Shown here one piece after another: positions 63,205-64,000 of a stretch of DNA of 64,000 bases (positions are counted from its first letter, which is position 1; every line of letters begins with the position of its first letter). The notes under the pieces are model-generated. The model was not told the origin of the DNA and made no database searches. It saw nothing but the letters and a program-made list of their open reading frames with translations. The position numbers and the translations under genes are program-made. The DNA lies in assembly GCA_050952845.1 (NCBI GenBank), contig JBMNLP010000001.1, forward strand, positions 682,001 through 746,000, written 5' to 3'. The DNA comes from JAGVSV01 sp050952845. GTDB lineage: Bacteria > Bacillota > Clostridia > Christensenellales > Aristaeellaceae.

Positions 63205-64000
63205 ATGGCAAAGAAGCGTATCGGTGAGCGACCGGACGGCCTGATCCAGCTCTCGCTGCAAATCGGTTACAAACCTGATGGCCGCCCTGACCGTAAATAC
63301 TTCTATGGCCGCTCCCGCGCTGAGGCGGAAAGAAAACGCGAAGCCTACCGTAAGAGCATGGCTTCTTCCGTCAATCCTGATATTACCGTCTCCGCCTGGG
63401 TTGATTTTTACCTGGAAACATACCGCCCAAGAGTGAACGAGGTCTATCTGAAAATGGATGCTGTTCCGTATAATCGGCTCAAGAAAAGGCTCGGGAAGCT
63501 CCGCGTCGTCGATGTTCGGGAGGCCGACCTTCAATCTGCCTTGAACGAAGTTTCCGGTATGTCATTTTCAACCGTAGATAAATACTGCCAGGCTATCAAG
63601 CGTGTCTTTGAACGGGCAAAGAAGAATAAACTTATTGCGGAGAATCCGGCAGAAGATCTAATCCTGCCAACCTACTATCGTGGGACGCATCGCGCTCTCG
63701 CTCCCTGGGAGATTGAGCTAATCGTAAACAACTATGATTATCACAATTCCAGGGCTGGGCTGTGGGTCTTGCTCATGCTGCTGTGTGGTCTCCGCCGCAG
63801 CGAGATGATGGCTATCCGTTGGGAAGATATAAACCTTGAAAAGCGTACCCTTGAGGTGCGCGCTGTTGCCGTCATTGATAGCAACCAATCCATAATCGAG
63901 GAACGGGCAAAAACAGATGCCGGGCTTCGCGTGCTTCCGATTCCGCAAATCCTCTTTGATGCCCTCTCTGCCGTCCAGGAAGAAGATCGGGTCGGCTTGG
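63205..64000 (+). CDS. int: Tyrosine integrase (partial, runs off the right edge)
   Basis: 265 codons are visible. The N-terminal arm-binding domain (KKRIGERPDGLIQLSLQIGY, GRPDRKYFYGRSRAEAERKR) is followed by a SAM-like core-binding domain (VSAWVDFYLETYRP-type region, LSFSTVDKYCQAIKRVFERA-type) and the start of the catalytic domain with the first active Arg in LMLLCGLRRSEMMAIRWEDI. The HxxR and Tyr are beyond 64000. The start lies 5 bases after the previous stop. It would recombine the attachment site just downstream with the tRNA-Pro end. Confidence 0.93.
   Translation, partial: MAKKRIGERPDGLIQLSLQIGYKPDGRPDRKYFYGRSRAEAERKREAYRKSMASSVNPDITVSAWVDFYLETYRPRVNEVYLKMDAVPYNRLKKRLGKLRVVDVREADLQSALNEVSGMSFSTVDKYCQAIKRVFERAKKNKLIAENPAEDLILPTYYRGTHRALAPWEIELIVNNYDYHNSRAGLWVLLMLLCGLRRSEMMAIRWEDINLEKRTLEVRAVAVIDSNQSIIEERAKTDAGLRVLPIPQILFDALSAVQEEDRVGL

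Overview
The window is almost entirely one temperate bacteriophage with a contractile tail (PBSX/Mu-like myovirus), integrated in the chromosome of what looks like a Clostridia-type member of the Bacillota. Evidence for the host: SigA-like promoters, AGGAGG ribosome binding sites throughout, a Gram-positive NlpC/P60 endolysin with an SH3 domain, a PBSX (xkd) style structural module, CD1375-type and DUF6275-type small phage genes. The species cannot be read from the sequence. Host DNA is confined to the first ~0.8 kb: the start of a response regulator gene (minus strand), then tRNA-Thr(CGT) and tRNA-Pro(CGG). The prophage most likely begins at the 3' end of tRNA-Pro and ends just beyond the window, after a tyrosine integrase that starts at 63205 and runs off the right edge.

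Layout, left to right: (1) 0.8-5.9 kb, accessory region: DUF932 protein, BRO antirepressor, ADP-ribosylglycohydrolase and small genes, read leftward from a ribbon-helix-helix gene whose promoter is back to back with that of a rightward secreted-protein gene. (2) 5.9-8.6 kb, lysis: holin-like membrane proteins and endolysin. (3) 8.6-11.7 kb, a complete diversity-generating retroelement (DGR): reverse transcriptase, template repeat, Avd-like accessory gene, hairpin, and a target protein whose 3' end is the variable repeat. All 14 template/variable differences fall on template adenines. (4) 11.8-32 kb, tail and head genes in the order baseplate, tape measure, tail chaperone (with a clear -1 frameshift site), tube, sheath, neck proteins, capsid, decoration, scaffold (with a nested start), protease. 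(5) 32.2-38.9 kb, MuF head protein fused to a kinase-like domain and a large unknown tail with a probable partner gene, then portal and terminase. (6) 38.9-41.9 kb, a tightly overlapping cassette PLP enzyme / radical SAM / two ParB-like proteins at the head of the late operon. (7) 42-51.5 kb, late regulator, SSB, MazG, HNH and many tiny zinc-ribbon and membrane proteins. (8) 51.5-61.6 kb, replication and recombination: RusA, DnaB, DnaD-like, RecT, MBL nuclease-like, Rad50-like ATPase, early regulators. (9) 61.6-64 kb, a divergent lysogeny switch (rightward CI-like repressor against the leftward early operon), a repeat-rich 470-bp intergenic region, a second secreted protein of the same type as the one at the left end, and the integrase.

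Nearly all phage genes run leftward in two large units: the early unit from a consensus promoter at 61799-61826, and the late unit from a promoter at 41938-41966 that faces an intrinsic terminator a few bases after its predicted start, suggesting antitermination control. The most interesting points are the DGR, the ParB/ParB/radical SAM/PLP cassette (possible DNA modification or small-molecule pathway), the MuF fusion with probable immunity partner, the dispersed 17-bp palindromes, and the helically phased GGTWACG array beside the integrase.
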